A DNA stretch of 64,000 nt from Neoceratodus forsteri (GCA_016271365.2 CM057459.1:819947001-820011000), one strand, 5' to 3'. Counted from the first letter of the stretch, positions 12,396-22,608 are shown. Numbers and translations are program-made. The notes: a model not told the origin generated them from the sequence alone.

Positions 12396-12640
12396 TAAAA
12401 CACGTCACACGACCGTGCATATATCAGAGTGTGACCACACACCTGCACTTTTACCCCCCCAAAAATAATTTTGACATTTTATAAGATAGATAACTCATTC
12501 TAGGATGTGCGGTTATGCTCTGATATACGTGTGCCTTGGGTGGTCAAAGCACTCAGCCTGCAGCCTCATGCATACAATGCACACCAAGGCATGTGTATAT
12601 CAGAGTGCAAACACACATCTAAGTGTGGGTTATCTAGTAC
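12396..12640. repeat. hairpin (foldback) element
   Basis: Arms at about 12,487-12,543 and 12,579-12,637 are inverted copies at roughly 75-80% identity by eye. Both begin with 'agataac' and share 'ctctgatatac' and 'gccttgg'. The loop contains 'gcctgcagcctca', which recurs as the loop of the hairpin at 34.91 kb. A third, partial arm-like copy ('catatatcagagtgtg') lies at 12,418-12,434. TA tracts flank both sides, in keeping with insertion into TA-rich DNA. No coding potential; likely a non-autonomous DNA element of unknown superfamily. Confidence 0.65.
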
Positions 12641-12675
<35 letters not shown>

Positions 12676-12676
12676 T
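12641..12676. repeat. (TA)n(GA)n microsatellite
   Basis: About nine TA units followed directly by about eight GA units, adjoining the right arm of the hairpin element. Confidence 0.95.
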
Positions 12677-12879
12677 ATCAGCTGGGCTATTGCATGTGCT
12701 GTGCTGCCTAACTGTTCCTGCCACTTTAAATAGGTGTGGCTTGCCTTCCACTATAAAGAAAGAGCACCTGGTGGTGGGTGGGGAATGGGGTGGGTGGGAG
12801 GCGGTGCCTTTGATACCCCTGTGTCTGCAAAACAATCAGGTAAAAAAAAACACAATCTTCTGTAAACTACATGGCAAAA

Positions 12880-13258
12880 ACTGACAAACCTATCAGCAAA
12901 CAGATTCTCCTAGTCCTGTTCACACAAACTGTCAAATCCAACTGAAGGTCAGTTAGGCACACACTTGAATTTCAACCCTCCCTAATCCTATGCTGAAATG
13001 TGATACCTGCAGTTAAAGTACAACCTCGGCCAATTTCAAAAACCTCACAAACCTACCAGTAAACAGATTCTCCTAGTCCTGCTCACACAAACTGACAAAT
13101 CCAAATGAATGTCAGGAACACACTTGAATTTCAACCCTCCCTAATCCCCTGCTGAAGTGTGATACATACAGTTAAAGTACAGCCTCAACCAATTTCAAAA
13201 ACTCACAAACCTACCAGCAAACAGATTCTCCAAGTCCTGCTCACAAAAAGTCAGCAAA
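12880..13258. repeat. about 160-bp tandem repeat, 2.3 copies
   Basis: The block beginning 'aaacctatcagcaaacagat' at 12,886 recurs as 'aaacctaccagtaaacagat' at 13,049 and 'aaacctaccagcaaacagat' at 13,207, giving spacings of 163 and 158. The internal phrases 'gaatttcaaccctccctaat' and 'cagttaaagta' repeat in step. Identity by eye is high (over 85%), so this is a young or homogenised array. The third copy is cut off just before the SINE. No open frame runs through the units. Confidence 0.9.
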
Positions 13259-13264
13259 TAAAAT

Positions 13265-13501
13265 TAACAATTAACAAAAAGAGGCAGTATAGCGCAGTGG
13301 TCTAAGGCTCTGAGCTGCAAATCTGGTGACATCCAGCAGACCAGACCTGGGTTTGAATCCCACAGCTTCCACTTGCATACTGTGTGACCCTGAGCAAGTC
13401 ACTTAACCTCCTTGTGCTCCCAGGTCGCTCCTGTAAAAAAGCTTTCAGCTTAGTGTGCTAAACCTGGTTAAACAACTAAATAAAAAAAAAATAACAATTA
13501 A
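13265..13501 (+). mobile_element. tRNA-derived SINE with MIR-like core and L2-like tail
   Basis: The element has an RNA polymerase III A box ('tagcgcagtggtctaagg', about 13,289) and a B box ('gggtttgaatccc', about 13,350). A central block 'tgtgaccctgagcaagtcac' at about 13,382 matches the conserved core of MIR/CORE-type SINEs. The 3' end 'agcttagtgtgctaaacctg' then 'gttaaaca' resembles the tails of the L2 copies at 22.44 and 44.79 kb, and is followed by an A-rich run. A perfect 10-bp duplication 'taacaattaa' flanks it at 13,265-13,274 and 13,492-13,501. That fixes the boundaries and shows insertion by target-primed reverse transcription. Confidence 0.9.
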
Positions 13502-13728
13502 TTCATAAAATAGCAGTGAGAAAAATGAAAGACCTGCTTATCAGACATGAAAAATAATTTTCAAGTGGGCCATGGCAGGAAGAACTGAAAAGCTACCTCA
13601 TTGCCTCCACTTTAACGTGGTATAGTTTACATCCTGATGTACAATGAAGATGCCCTCTTGAGTCCTTGCTGTGACGTTTAGCTAATGCTGAGTCTAAAAC
13701 TGCCCAGGAGATCTTTGTCCCAGTGCAA
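13502..13728. other. no gene recognised
   Basis: A short stretch between the SINE and the next CR1 fragment. No frame or repeat was recognised. Confidence 0.3.
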
Positions 13729-14536
13729 AGAAGTGCAAAGTAATGCACCTGGGAAACAAAAACCCAGGGGAAGATTACACAATGGGAGGGGAGGCAGTAA
13801 CAACAACAAAAATGGAAAGGGACCTGCGGGTAATCATATCAGATGACCTTAAGGTTGGCAAGCAATGTGAGAAGGTTGTAGGGAGGGCTGGGGGGATACT
13901 GGGATGTATAGGGAGAGATATCACCAACAGAAAACAGGAAGTCGCTATCCCCCTGTACAGACAGTTGGTGAGACCCCATCTGGAGTACTGCGTCCAGCTC
14001 TGGAGACCCCATCTCTGCAAGGACATAGACAGGATGGAGGCAGTGCAGAGGAGGGCAACTAAAATGGTGCAGGGTCTGCAAGAGAAGCCATACAAGGAGA
14101 GACTAAAGGAGCTTAATATGTATGCCCTTGAGGAAAGGAGGGAGAGGGGGGACATGATAGAAACATTTAAGTAATTCAGCAGAATCAACAAAGTCCAAGA
14201 GGGTAGCATCTTTCAGAAAAAGAGATGTACAAGAACAAGGGGACACAATTTGAAGATGGGGGGGAAGGCTCAGGGGCAATGTGAGGAAGTATTTTTTCAC
14301 AGAGAGGGTGGTGGACGCATGGAACAACCTTCCTGAGGAGGTTGTGGGGTCTAAAACTGTGGGAGAATTCAAGAATGCATGGGACAGGCATAAGGAAATT
14401 TTTGTGGGGGGGTAGGAAGAAATAGGCTGTTGGTTAACTAGGATCTGCCGCTTATCCTCTAGGTAGGGAAAAGGGCAGACTAGGTGGGCCAAGCTGTCCT
14501 TATCTGCCATCAAAGTCTATGTTTCTAAGTTTCTAT
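13729..14536 (+). mobile_element. 5'-truncated CR1-like LINE, copy B1
   Basis: Starts inside the reverse transcriptase at the 'KVMHLGNKN' block (about 13,735) and runs to the 3' tail 'gcagactaggtgggccaagc' and 'tctatgtttctaagtttcta' at 14,475-14,536. The frame 13,743-14,174 shows '[16 protein letters not shown]', '[11 protein letters not shown]', 'ERLKELNMY' and 'RGDMIETFK', the usual CR1 C-terminal order, before a stop. The remainder of the C-terminus follows in shifted frames. A second CR1-like copy begins directly after its tail. Confidence 0.9.
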
Positions 14537-14544
14537 GTGTGGAA

Positions 14545-14815
14545 GCCCAGGAAAGCTGGTGAACCATCAAGTTCTACCTCCTCAGCCTTCCAGGACAAAG
14601 GACTCTAGCCAGATGCTGCATCCTGGAGTACCAGGAGCTTCAACTCTCGTTTGAAGGAGTGGTGCAGAGAGGAGCTGTTCAACTACATTAGGGACTGGGA
14701 ACCCACCTGGAGGGATAAGGGCCTATACAGGGGAGATGGTCCTCATCCATCCAGGAGGGGAACCACAGTGTTCAGGGAACAGTTTAAATGTTACATTGGT
14801 GAGCAATTAAACTAA
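14545..14815 (+). pseudogene. CR1-like ORF1 esterase C-terminus (copy B2)
   Basis: A plus-strand frame contains 'SFNSRLKEWCREELFNYI' followed by 'LYRGDGPHPSRRGT' (about 14,730-14,770). The latter is the D-x-x-H catalytic block of the CR1 ORF1 SGNH esterase, with the Asp and His both present. The frame ends in a TAA at about 14,812 after 'GEQLN'. The upstream part of ORF1 is missing, because this copy is 5'-truncated at about 14,540. ORF2 starts about 130 bp downstream, the usual CR1 spacing. Confidence 0.75.
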
Positions 14816-14939
14816 CCAAGGTGGGTGGTGGAAGGAAGCAGGGAGACATAAACTTTCCTTCCCCTGCAAGTTGAAGTAGTCAATAAGGAGAACCCAAAGA
14901 GAGAAATCCCCAAGGACACCATATAACAAGATAATCAAA

Positions 14940-15412
14940 TTGGTAGAAATGAAAAGGGATGGAAATAAGGGCAGAGGCGGTAAAGAGAGAAAGCAACAGG
15001 GAAAATGGGGGTTTGACAAGCAGGGTAGTAGCAGAATTTGTAAGGCCATGTGTGCAAATGCTCAAAGTCTTGGAAATAAAATCCCAGACCTGGAGGCCAA
15101 TACGACAGAGGCTGACCTGGACTTTGTCACCATTACTGAGTCATGATGCAATGAGAACCATAACTGGGATAGCGCCTTACCAGGCTATACTCTGTTCCGG
15201 AAGGACAGGGTGGATAAGAAAGGGGTAGGAGTGGCTTTTTACTTGAGGGATAACATAAAAGCAACAGAGTTACAGGGAATACAGGGAAGGGCAGAGGTAC
15301 TGTGGGTCACCCTAGAGATAAGGAATGTTGCTGCTATTCACACTGGCGTGATCTACAGACCTCCAGCACATGGGGAGATGCATAAGGTTCTGGTGCAAGC
15401 CATCCAAACAAA
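14940..15412 (+). pseudogene. CR1-like ORF2 endonuclease N-terminus (copy B2)
   Basis: The frame 14,940-15,146 carries 'CANAQSLGNKIPDLE' (metal-site Asn) and 'VTITES' at the catalytic Glu, then a stop. The adjacent frame 15,210-15,410 continues with 'DKKGVGVAFYLRD' and 'VIYRPPA', the tyrosine block. The endonuclease is cut at about 15,412 by an insertion and resumes at about 16,276 with the aspartate block. The nicking activity expected of the family cannot be made from this copy. Confidence 0.85.
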
Positions 15413-16272
15413 CTCTGGCCAGAGCCAATATGGCTGTAGCTGAAGTCACGGAAGAGGGGCTGGAGGAGCATTGACACAGAACTGCTTGCAGCCACACTGA
15501 GAATGTGCTAGCTGGTAGTCTGTGCATGTGAGTTGATGTGCATCAATTTTCTTGCCATGATAATGGTGCATCAGGATCTCCCCTGGTTCTCACAGACCCT
15601 GAGTTCACTTAGTTGGGGTCCCGAGACATGAGGGCTGTGGTGCAGAAGCCGCAAAACTATTTGTTTAACGAGTATCAGTGACCACTCTGTAACTGAATAT
15701 AAACATAATAATGAGCTGCTAATGAATAGGATTCATTATTATTTATGAACAACGTATTAGTATGTATATATTCAGACCCAGTGTGGTTATTGGTGCTTTC
15801 TAAACAAATAGTTTTGTGACTTCTGTACCATGGCCCTTATGTCTCCAGACCCTAACTAAGTGATCTTGGTGTCTAGGAGCACTGGGGGAGCTCTTGATGC
15901 TCCGTTATAATGGTGAGAAAATGGATGCATGCCAATGGGTATGCACAGACTGCCAGCTCACACATTCTTGGTGCTGCTGCGAGTGATTCAGCATCTCTGC
16001 TTCACAGACCCCTCTTTACAAGAAGAAATATTATGTGGGGCCCGATAGAGACTGAATTACCATGAGAGACTGGGGCCAAAGCAGCAGTGATGAAATGGTG
16101 CAAACAGGACATCCAGATGGCAGAAAATAGTGCCTATGAATAGACCGCAGTGACACAGCGGAGTGCTTAACAGACCACAGAGGCTGTGATGCAACTCCTA
16201 AACTGTTGTTCCATTGGAGTGTGAGTCCTTTTTTGCTTACAAGAGGTCTGCAGAGTTCTATCCACTGCAGCC
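15412..16272. mobile_element. insertion carrying a 575-bp palindrome
   Basis: This insertion splits the CR1 endonuclease of copy B2. Positions about 15,448-15,732 and 15,735-16,022 are inverted copies about 285 bp long, with high identity by eye. Paired phrases include 'aaaactatttgtttaa' with 'taaacaaatagtttt', and 'gtagtctgtgcat' with 'atgcacagactgcc'. The centre is AT-rich ('ataataatgag' and 'ttcattattat'). About 35 bp lies outside the left arm, beginning 'tctggccagagccaatatgg'; about 250 unpaired bp lies outside the right arm. It has no transposase frame. A foldback DNA element is the simplest reading; the superfamily is not recognised. Confidence 0.8.
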
Positions 16273-16275
16273 CTA

Positions 16276-17110
16276 AAAATGGCAAATAAGGGGGAGGTTC
16301 TGCTGGTGGGGGATTTCAATCTGCTAGATGTAAATTGGAGCATCCTAGTGGCAGCTTCAGTTAGGAATAGGGAAATCCTGGACTCCCTGCAGGGGTATTC
16401 CTCAGCAACTTGTAAGAAAGCCTCGTTGGGAGGAAGCAATATTAGACCATTTATTCACCAATGGGGACAGGATTGCAGATGTCATGATAGTTGGCCAACT
16501 GGGGACCAGTGATCACTCTATGGTGTGGTTCAATATAAGTAGTATGGCAAAATTGAACCACACAAAGGTGAGGGTCCTGGATTTCAGGAGGGCCAATTTT
16601 AAAAAGATTAGGCAATGCCTCATGGATGTCTTGGCAGGGGGGAGTACTTGGGGTGAGTGGAGGAACAGTGGGTGAAACTAAAAGGGGGGATAGTGAAGGC
16701 AAAAAACCTCTGCGTCAGACAAATAGCAAAAGCAAGAGGAAAAAGTGCCTGCTATAGTTCTCAAAAGATGTGGCTGGGAAGGTAAGGGCAAAAAAGGAGG
16801 CATAAGGAGACACAGAGGGAGGAGAATAGGGAGGTGTATCAGGAGAAGCAGACAGAGGCAGGGAAAGCACACAGGAGTGCAAAGGCACAATCGGAGAAGA
16901 AAATAACACAGGCAGTAAAGAAAAGAGACAAGACATTTTTCAGGTATATAAGCAAAAAGTGAAAGACTGGGAGGGATTGTAAGGTTTAGGATGGAAGGGG
17001 GGCCTGTGTGGAGGGGACCAGGAAAAAGCAGTCATCTTGAACAAATATTTTTGTTCAGTGTTCACAGAGGAAGGGGAATGTAAGAAATCACAGACAAGGG
17101 ACAGGAGCAT
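16276..17110 (+). pseudogene. CR1-like ORF2 endonuclease C-terminus and linker (copy B2)
   Basis: Coding resumes right after the palindrome insertion with 'KGEVLLVGDFNLLDVNW' (about 16,287-16,337), which holds the G-D-F-N catalytic block. The phrase 'GTSDHSMV' follows in another frame (about 16,504-16,530), so the terminal S-D-H box is also preserved in pieces. The basic linker before the reverse transcriptase ('KKRDKTFFRYISKK', about 16,917-16,960) is present. Frameshifts at about 16,510 and 16,600 and several stops break it. Confidence 0.8.
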
Positions 17111-18680
17111 CGAGGGAAGGGAGGTGGACACTAGACCTATGTACAGAGGACAGTCCTGAAGGAACCTGCAAATGTGAAAGTGGACAAGGCAATGGGGCCA
17201 GAGAGGATGCATCCAATGATACTGAGGGAGCTAGGTGAGATGCTGGCTGCACCTCTGACTGTTCTGTTCAACCACTTCTTGGAGACTGGAGTGGTTCTGG
17301 AGGACTGGAGGAGGGCACATGTAGTCCCACCTCACAAAAGTAGTAGCAGGGAGGAGGCTACCAATTACAGGCTAGTCAGCCCGACTTCAGTGGTGTGGAA
17401 ATTAATGGCAGCACTAGCAAAGAAAAGGATTGTGGAATATCTTGAATCAAGTGGCTTACAAGATCCAAGGCAGCATGGATTAATTGGTGGGAGGTCGTGT
17501 CAAACTAATCTGATAGATTTCTTTGGCTGTGTGACCAGGGAATTAGATCAGGGTGGAGCGGTGTATGTGGCCCACCTAGATTTCAGTAAGACCTTTGACA
17601 TTGCTCCACATAGGAGGCTCATAAACAAGCTGGGCAGCCTAGGAGTGGATCCAAAGGTGGTAAACTGGGTAAATAATTTGTTGGGGGATAGGTGACAGAG
17701 GGTGGTGGTAAATGGAATTTGCTCTGAGGAAGGGAGGGTGACCAGCTGGGTGTCACAGTGATCAGTATTGGGACTGGTTTTCTTTAATGTCTTTATTAGC
17801 AACATTGCAGAGGGGTTAGAAGGGTAGGTATGCCGTTTTGCAGATGACACTAAGATCTGCAATAGTGTAGACACTCCTGGGGGTGAGTGGAACAAATGAA
17901 GAATGATCAAAGAAAGCTTGAGCAGTGGTCAAGAGGGTGGCAACTAAGTTTCAATGCAAAGAAGTACAAAATCATGCACATGGCATACAGAAACCCAGGG
18001 GCAGAGTACACAATGAAGGAGTGGTGATGATGACCACCAAACAGGAAAGAGATCTGGGGGTAATCATATCTGATCACCTAAAGGTAGCCAAACAGTGTGA
18101 CAAGGTAGTGGGGAGAGCTAATGGATGCTAGGGTGCATAGAGAGGGGGTATGACCACCAGAAAGAGGGAGGTGGTGATGCCTCTTTATACAGTAGGTCAC
18201 TGGTGAGACCTCACTTACAGTAGAGTACTGTGTCTAGTTCCAGAGATCACACCTTCGGAAGGACATAGATAGAATGGTGGCAGTCCAGAGGAGGGCCACT
18301 AAAATGGTGCAGGGTCTGCATCAAAAGCCCTATGAGGAAATACTAAAGGACCTCAATATGTACACCCTGAAGGAAAGGATGGAATGGGGGATACGATAGA
18401 GACTTTCCAATACCTCACGGTATAAATAAGGTTCAAGAGGGAAGCATTTTTCAGAAAAAAAAAGATGCTCAAGAACAAGGAATCATGCTATGATGCTGGG
18501 GGTAGACTCAGGGAGATGTGATGAAGTGCTTATTCACAGAAAGAATGTTGGATGCCTGGAACAGTCTCCTAGCAGAAGTGCTGGAGGCAAAAACTGTAAC
18601 AGGATTGAAGAATGCATGGTATCGGCATAAGGGAACCTTAGTAATAAGGAAATGGGGGGGGGAGGTAAAGCCATAGTCAA
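17110..18680 (+). pseudogene. CR1-like ORF2 reverse transcriptase (copy B2)
   Basis: The open frame 17,174-17,695 (173 residues) covers 'DKAMGPERMHP', 'DWRRAHVVPPHK', 'RSCQTNLIDFF' and 'VAHLDFSKTFD', which contains the first catalytic Asp. After a TGA at 17,695 the frame continues with 'RFADDTKICNS' at about 17,836-17,866, so both Asp residues of the F-A-D-D box survive. The C-terminal 'VRPHLQ' and later blocks follow in shifted frames, down to 'MLDAWNSLL' near 18,550. Family role: copies element RNA at the nicked target. Inactive through stops and frameshifts. Confidence 0.85.
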
Positions 18681-18776
18681 GCAGGATCCATGATGTTACA
18701 GTAGGTAGGAAAAATGGGCAGACTAGGTGGGCCAAACGGTCCTTATCTGTCTTCAAAGTCTATGTTTCTATGTAGG

Positions 18777-18899
18777 AAGGGAGGGATTCCACAAAACAGA
18801 GGCAGCCACTCCAAATGCCCTTTGACCTACAGATTTCAAACTTTACTGGAGAACACCAAAAAAGCTCTGGTTCTTTGGAAAGATGAATCTTACTGGGGC
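18777..18899. other. unassigned spacer
   Basis: A short segment between two CR1 fragments. A frame here reads 'ALVLWKDESYW', which faintly recalls the D-E-S/T box of Tc1-like transposases. The similarity is too short to call. Confidence 0.2.
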
Positions 18900-19215
18900 A
18901 GAATCACATTCTTAGAGAAGCAAGATTTAGTGGATGGAAATCAGCATGGCAAGTGACAAACAGAGAACAGGCAGTTGACATACTATACCATGATCTTAGA
19001 AAAGTCAAGAACCAGATTCTACATAGGAGACTGGTTAAAATGGTGAGCAGTCTGGGGATACTGGAAGAAATAACTGGATGGGTCAAAAACTGGCTGACAG
19101 AACCCAGAGGTCTTAAATAGTAAATTCTTAGAAGACAGGACAGTGACTAGTAAGGTACCACAGTGTTTGGTCCAGGGACCACTCCTGTTTAATACGTATA
19201 CCGTATCTGTGACGT
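18900..19215 (+). mobile_element. CR1-like reverse transcriptase fragment
   Basis: Shifted frames recall the middle of the CR1 reverse transcriptase. There is a 'Q-H-G-K' start near 18,945, a degenerate F-x-D-F-x-K block at about 18,985, 'ITGWVKNWLTEP' near 19,070, and 'VTSKVPQCLVQGPLLFNTY' at about 19,142-19,200, equivalent to the S-G-V-P-Q-G-S block. The fragment is highly decayed and has lost both ends. Confidence 0.6.
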
Positions 19216-19905
19216 GATATAGTGCAGTTACTGTAGCTAGTTCTTAGAAGGTACCAAGCACTGGCCAGCCCAGTGGTAAAGAGGGCTGAAGGATCATGGG
19301 CACCTTACCTCTTTACAAGCTGGCTTCCTGGGATCAGAAACAGACATGGGTCACTCAGGGGTCAGCTGGGAGAGGGAAGATTGCGAGTCCATAGGACTGG
19401 TCTCCTCCCTCGGGGATGGGGGATTCCATGACTCACTTCTTGACTGCCACCTGGAGGGATTCAAGTGGTGGCAAGTGCGAGTCACTTAGAGGGGAAAGGC
19501 CAGCATTCAGAGCTCTTGGGGCATCTCTGCAGGGGCACAGCTTGTACAACATGCTCATTGCATATCAGCAGAGCCAAAGGGGAGAAAACAGGAGGAAAAG
19601 ATGGAGGACAGGCTATATGAAGCCCTGCCTGTTAGGCTGATAGCCCGCACAATCTCTCTAGTCCGAGGACAGTCTGGATTTGTGGCCTGAGTGTTGGAGG
19701 ATGACACTCCCTTCCTGGCCCCACTGCAGGGGCACTTTGTAGGGGATAATGGTTCCTGACACCGCAGTAGATATGGTATGGCTGTGGCTGGCAGGGACAG
19801 GGTTTAAACAGCTGCCTGATCCTGTCAAGGAGGATAAAAACCTATATGCATAAAACAAAAGATACCAAACACTGTTAGAGGATTAACAGTGAATATATAA
19901 TTAAC
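19216..19905. other. unassigned sequence between two CR1 pieces
   Basis: Moderate-GC DNA with no frame recognised, lying between two plus-strand CR1 pieces that are collinear in the reverse transcriptase. It may be an insertion into one copy. No terminal repeats were found by eye. Confidence 0.3.
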
Positions 19906-20115
19906 ATTATGGGACCGGATGTGAGGAAACTGGAGAAGTGCTCAAGTATTTGCCAGTTAAAATTCAAAGCCAAACAGTGCAAGGTGATGCACTTAAGAGA
20001 GGAAAAGCCTGGAATAGTGTACTACATTGATGTAATGAAGGTAGAGAGCATGGATGAGACAGACCTGGGACTGGTTATTAGGAAAAGCCTAAACCAGGCT
20101 TGCCAGTGTAAATAA
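19906..20115 (+). mobile_element. CR1-like reverse transcriptase C-terminal fragment
   Basis: A 68-residue frame contains 'QLKFKAKQCKVMHLREEKPG' and 'DETDLGLVIRKSL', the CR1 block just after the catalytic aspartates. It is probably the continuation of the 18,900-19,215 fragment, interrupted by 0.69 kb. It stops abruptly where a minus-strand CR1 tail begins at 20,116. Confidence 0.75.
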
Positions 20116-20568
20116 ATACATAGATACATAGAAGTTGGTTGCAGAAAATAGTCTTGGTCCAATCATTCTGCTCACCAAACCCAACCATTCTGTTTTGTTC
20201 TAGTAGCATTCCTGCCCTTTCTTACTGTCCTCCCCTTTTCTAACTAAACCCACCATCCCTGTTTTAAGCTGCTGATTGATTTGGCCTGTACCACTTCTTC
20301 AGGTACAGTAGCTTATTCCACTTATGCACCACCCTTTCCATGAAGAAGAGCTTATGGATGACCTTTTTGCATTTCTCCCCTGCCAACTTCAGTGAATTCC
20401 CTTGTATCCCTATGTTTGAACTCAAGAAGTATAGTTTATTGGTGTCATCATAATTTTTTTGTAGCTATTTAGATGTCTCAGTCATGTCACCACTTACTGC
20501 TCTTTTCTCAAGGGAGTACACCCTCTCATATTGTACATTTTATCTGTTCACTTGTCACCAGTGACCTC

Positions 20569-20735
20569 CCTTCATATAGCTGTTCGAGATATGAACTGCT
20601 GCTTTAGTTTACTTTTACTAGTAGTAGCTGTACACTGAAACTATCCGGGGGGGGCTCCATTTTCCGGTTGTTGAAATCTCATCGTCCATGACAGCTATAA
20701 TACATTAGCATATGAGAACATGATGTCACAACACA
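20569..20735 (+). repeat. left arm of a foldback element inside CR1 copy C
   Basis: The arm begins 'ccttcatatagctgtt' and contains 'gctttagtttacttttacta' and 'ttgttgaaatctcat'. An inverted copy occurs at 22,838-23,040. The two arms bracket 2.1 kb that includes an L2-like LINE. Confidence 0.75.
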
Positions 20736-20829
20736 ACACATAATTTAGAAATGGAGGGTAAGGGGAAGGGCAAAGATGGTGGTGTAGATTAGGTGAGGCC
20801 TGCAGCATTAATAAAACCATTATAAGCCA

Positions 20830-22270
20830 TAGTCCTCCCCGTTTTCAAAGTTGGTGACCCCATACCCAAAGTTAATTATCACCCAGTAGCCCTTCTCCCC
20901 TCTCTTGCCAAAGTCCAAGAATCTCTAATCCTCTCCAGGCTTAATGATTTCCTTCTTGCCTCCTACACTCTCTCCCCATTCCAGTCCGGATACAGAAAAT
21001 GTCACTCATTCACCTCCTCCCTTCTACGCTTTACTGAAGCCATTCACACTGCCATGGATCATGGCTCATGGTCAGATCACCTCAGTTATCTTCATTGACC
21101 TAGCAACGGCCTTTGACTCTGTTTCACATCCCCTCCTACTTAGTACACTAAGCTTCACTGACCTAGTTCCTGACTCTGTCTCCTGTTTCAGTTCCTATGT
21201 TATCAGCCGCTTCCAATCACTTTCAGTCAACAATGTCTTATCTTCCTCCATTCCTATTCTCGCAGGTGGCCCACAGGGTTTGATCCTTGGGCCTGTTCTT
21301 TTTTCCTTTTTATTAATGATCTCCCCATGCCTTGTACCCATGCCGAGATTCACATGTACGTGGACAACACCATCCTTTTTCTGTCCTGCCTTTCTGCACA
21401 GACTGTACAATCCCCCCTTCAAAGTGATTTCACAGTGGTCACAGCCTGGTTCCATACTAATTGCTTAAAACGTATCACAAAAAAAAAGTTTCCATGAACT
21501 TTGGCTCGAAACAAAAACTTGCCAAGATTCCCAATCTACCTGTCTTCTTCTCTGCACCCAATACTCTGCTAGACAATGTCCCTACCAATTGGAGTCTGGC
21601 TCGATCCCTCCCTTGATTTCTCCTACCACTTAAGTGCACTGCATTCCAAATTGCGCCTCAAACTTGGGCTCTTCTATCGTCGTAAGACTAGTCTCTCCCT
21701 TCCTGTCAGATGTAACCTGTTGGTTAAATGGATCCTCCCAGCTTTTGATTATGCTGACATCGTTTTCAGTGCTGCCCCATCCACCTCCCTTGCCAAACTT
21801 GACATTCTGTGTCATGATTTCTGAAGGTCTGCCTCGAACTCTCCTTACCTAACTCACCACTGTAATCTATACTCCTCCCTCTTCCTCTAATTCTTCACTC
21901 AGAGAGGTTTCTCTTACTGTACCACCTTCATCTCCAAGTTCTGGTTTGGAACTCTTCCACCCTATCTTGCCTCTTTTGTTACTCCTGCTACCCCCCCACC
22001 CTACTACTCGCGTATGAACTGCACCCACACCTTTTCCCTCCCACGTGTAGGCACCTCAGCTGGTAAGCTCTCCGTCTCCTATAGACTTCCTTCTCTCTGG
22101 AATAGCATCCCCCCTCAAGTCCATCTCTCCCTCTCCTTTCCTGCCCTTAAGTACCTACTCAGGCCAACCCCTACTACTGTCTATATCTGTCCTCCCTCCT
22201 AGAGCCCACCCAGGTTAGTTTGATGTTTCTACTCCTCTAACTGCAACTCACTGTATATATCACATGTATA

Positions 22271-22311
<41 letters not shown>

Positions 22312-22516
22312 CATGTATTTATTATAAATTCTCCATATATTCAGCATTTGTTATGTGCATTCGTTGCATTTGGATATTCCTCTGCTGTTTTGTTTGTTGC
22401 ATACCTTTGTACCCTGTCCACCGGGTCACACCTGGAAATAAGCTTCTGCTCATGGTGCCTTTCCTGGTTAACAACTTTTAAATAATTAAATAAATAAAAA
22501 ATAAATAAACAAATAA
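20830..22516 (+). mobile_element. L2-like LINE, 5'-truncated
   Basis: Starts in the N-terminal part of an L2-clade reverse transcriptase ('VPLFKVGDPIPKVNYHPVAL' in one frame at about 20,840) and ends with an L2 tail ('acctggaaataagcttctgc', then AAAT repeats) at 22,516. The frame 20,944-21,468 shows 'SVIFIDLATAFDSVSHPLL' (first catalytic Asp) and 'GGPQGLILGPVLF'. The Y-A-D-D box reads Y-V-D-N in a shifted frame near 21,355, so the second active-site residue is changed. The C-terminus lies in shifted frames to about 22,200. A (TA)n run interrupts the 3' UTR. The whole copy sits between two inverted arms. Confidence 0.85.
22274..22309. repeat. (TA)n microsatellite
   Basis: About 18 TA units inside the 3' UTR of the L2-like copy. 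Confidence 0.95.
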
Positions 22517-22536
22517 GCATTAGTTAAAAAAACACA

Positions 22537-22608
22537 ATGGGTAAAGTGGGTGGGATTAGCAACCCTTATCAGCCATCACAATCTATCTTTCTATGTTTCT
22601 ATGTAACA
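22537..22608 (+). mobile_element. CR1-like 3' tail fragment
   Basis: 'tcagccatcacaatctatct' then 'ttctatgtttctatgt' at 22,570-22,603 is the CR1 tail found at 14.5 and 18.77 kb. Only about 70 bp is present. Confidence 0.7.

Larger units (their letters stand above)
14540..18776 (+). mobile_element. CR1-like LINE, copy B2, split by an insertion
   Basis: A plus-strand CR1 copy of about 3.4 kb plus a 0.86-kb insertion (about 15,412-16,272). It begins in the ORF1 esterase C-terminus, continues through ORF2 endonuclease, linker and reverse transcriptase, and ends with the same 'tctatgtttctatgt' tail at 18,776. The copy lies head-to-tail after copy B1, and both have the same tail type, so they are separate insertions of related subfamilies. 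Numerous stops and frameshifts show it is old. Confidence 0.85.

Noticed and set aside
12880..13258. CRISPR-like array
   Set aside because: Units of about 160 bp repeat in full, without unique spacers between short repeats, and the genomic context is eukaryotic.
13281..13360. A tRNA gene
   Set aside because: A and B boxes are present, but the sequence continues into a MIR-like core and LINE-type tail and is bounded by a target-site duplication, so it is a SINE. Cloverleaf pairing was not convincing.
13775..14513. Minus-strand frames of 144 and 136 codons
   Set aside because: Antisense shadows of the CR1 copy B1 reverse transcriptase and 3' end.
18777..18956. Tc1-like transposase fragment
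   Set aside because: Only about ten residues ('VLWKDESYW') recall the family. No second motif or terminal repeat supports it.
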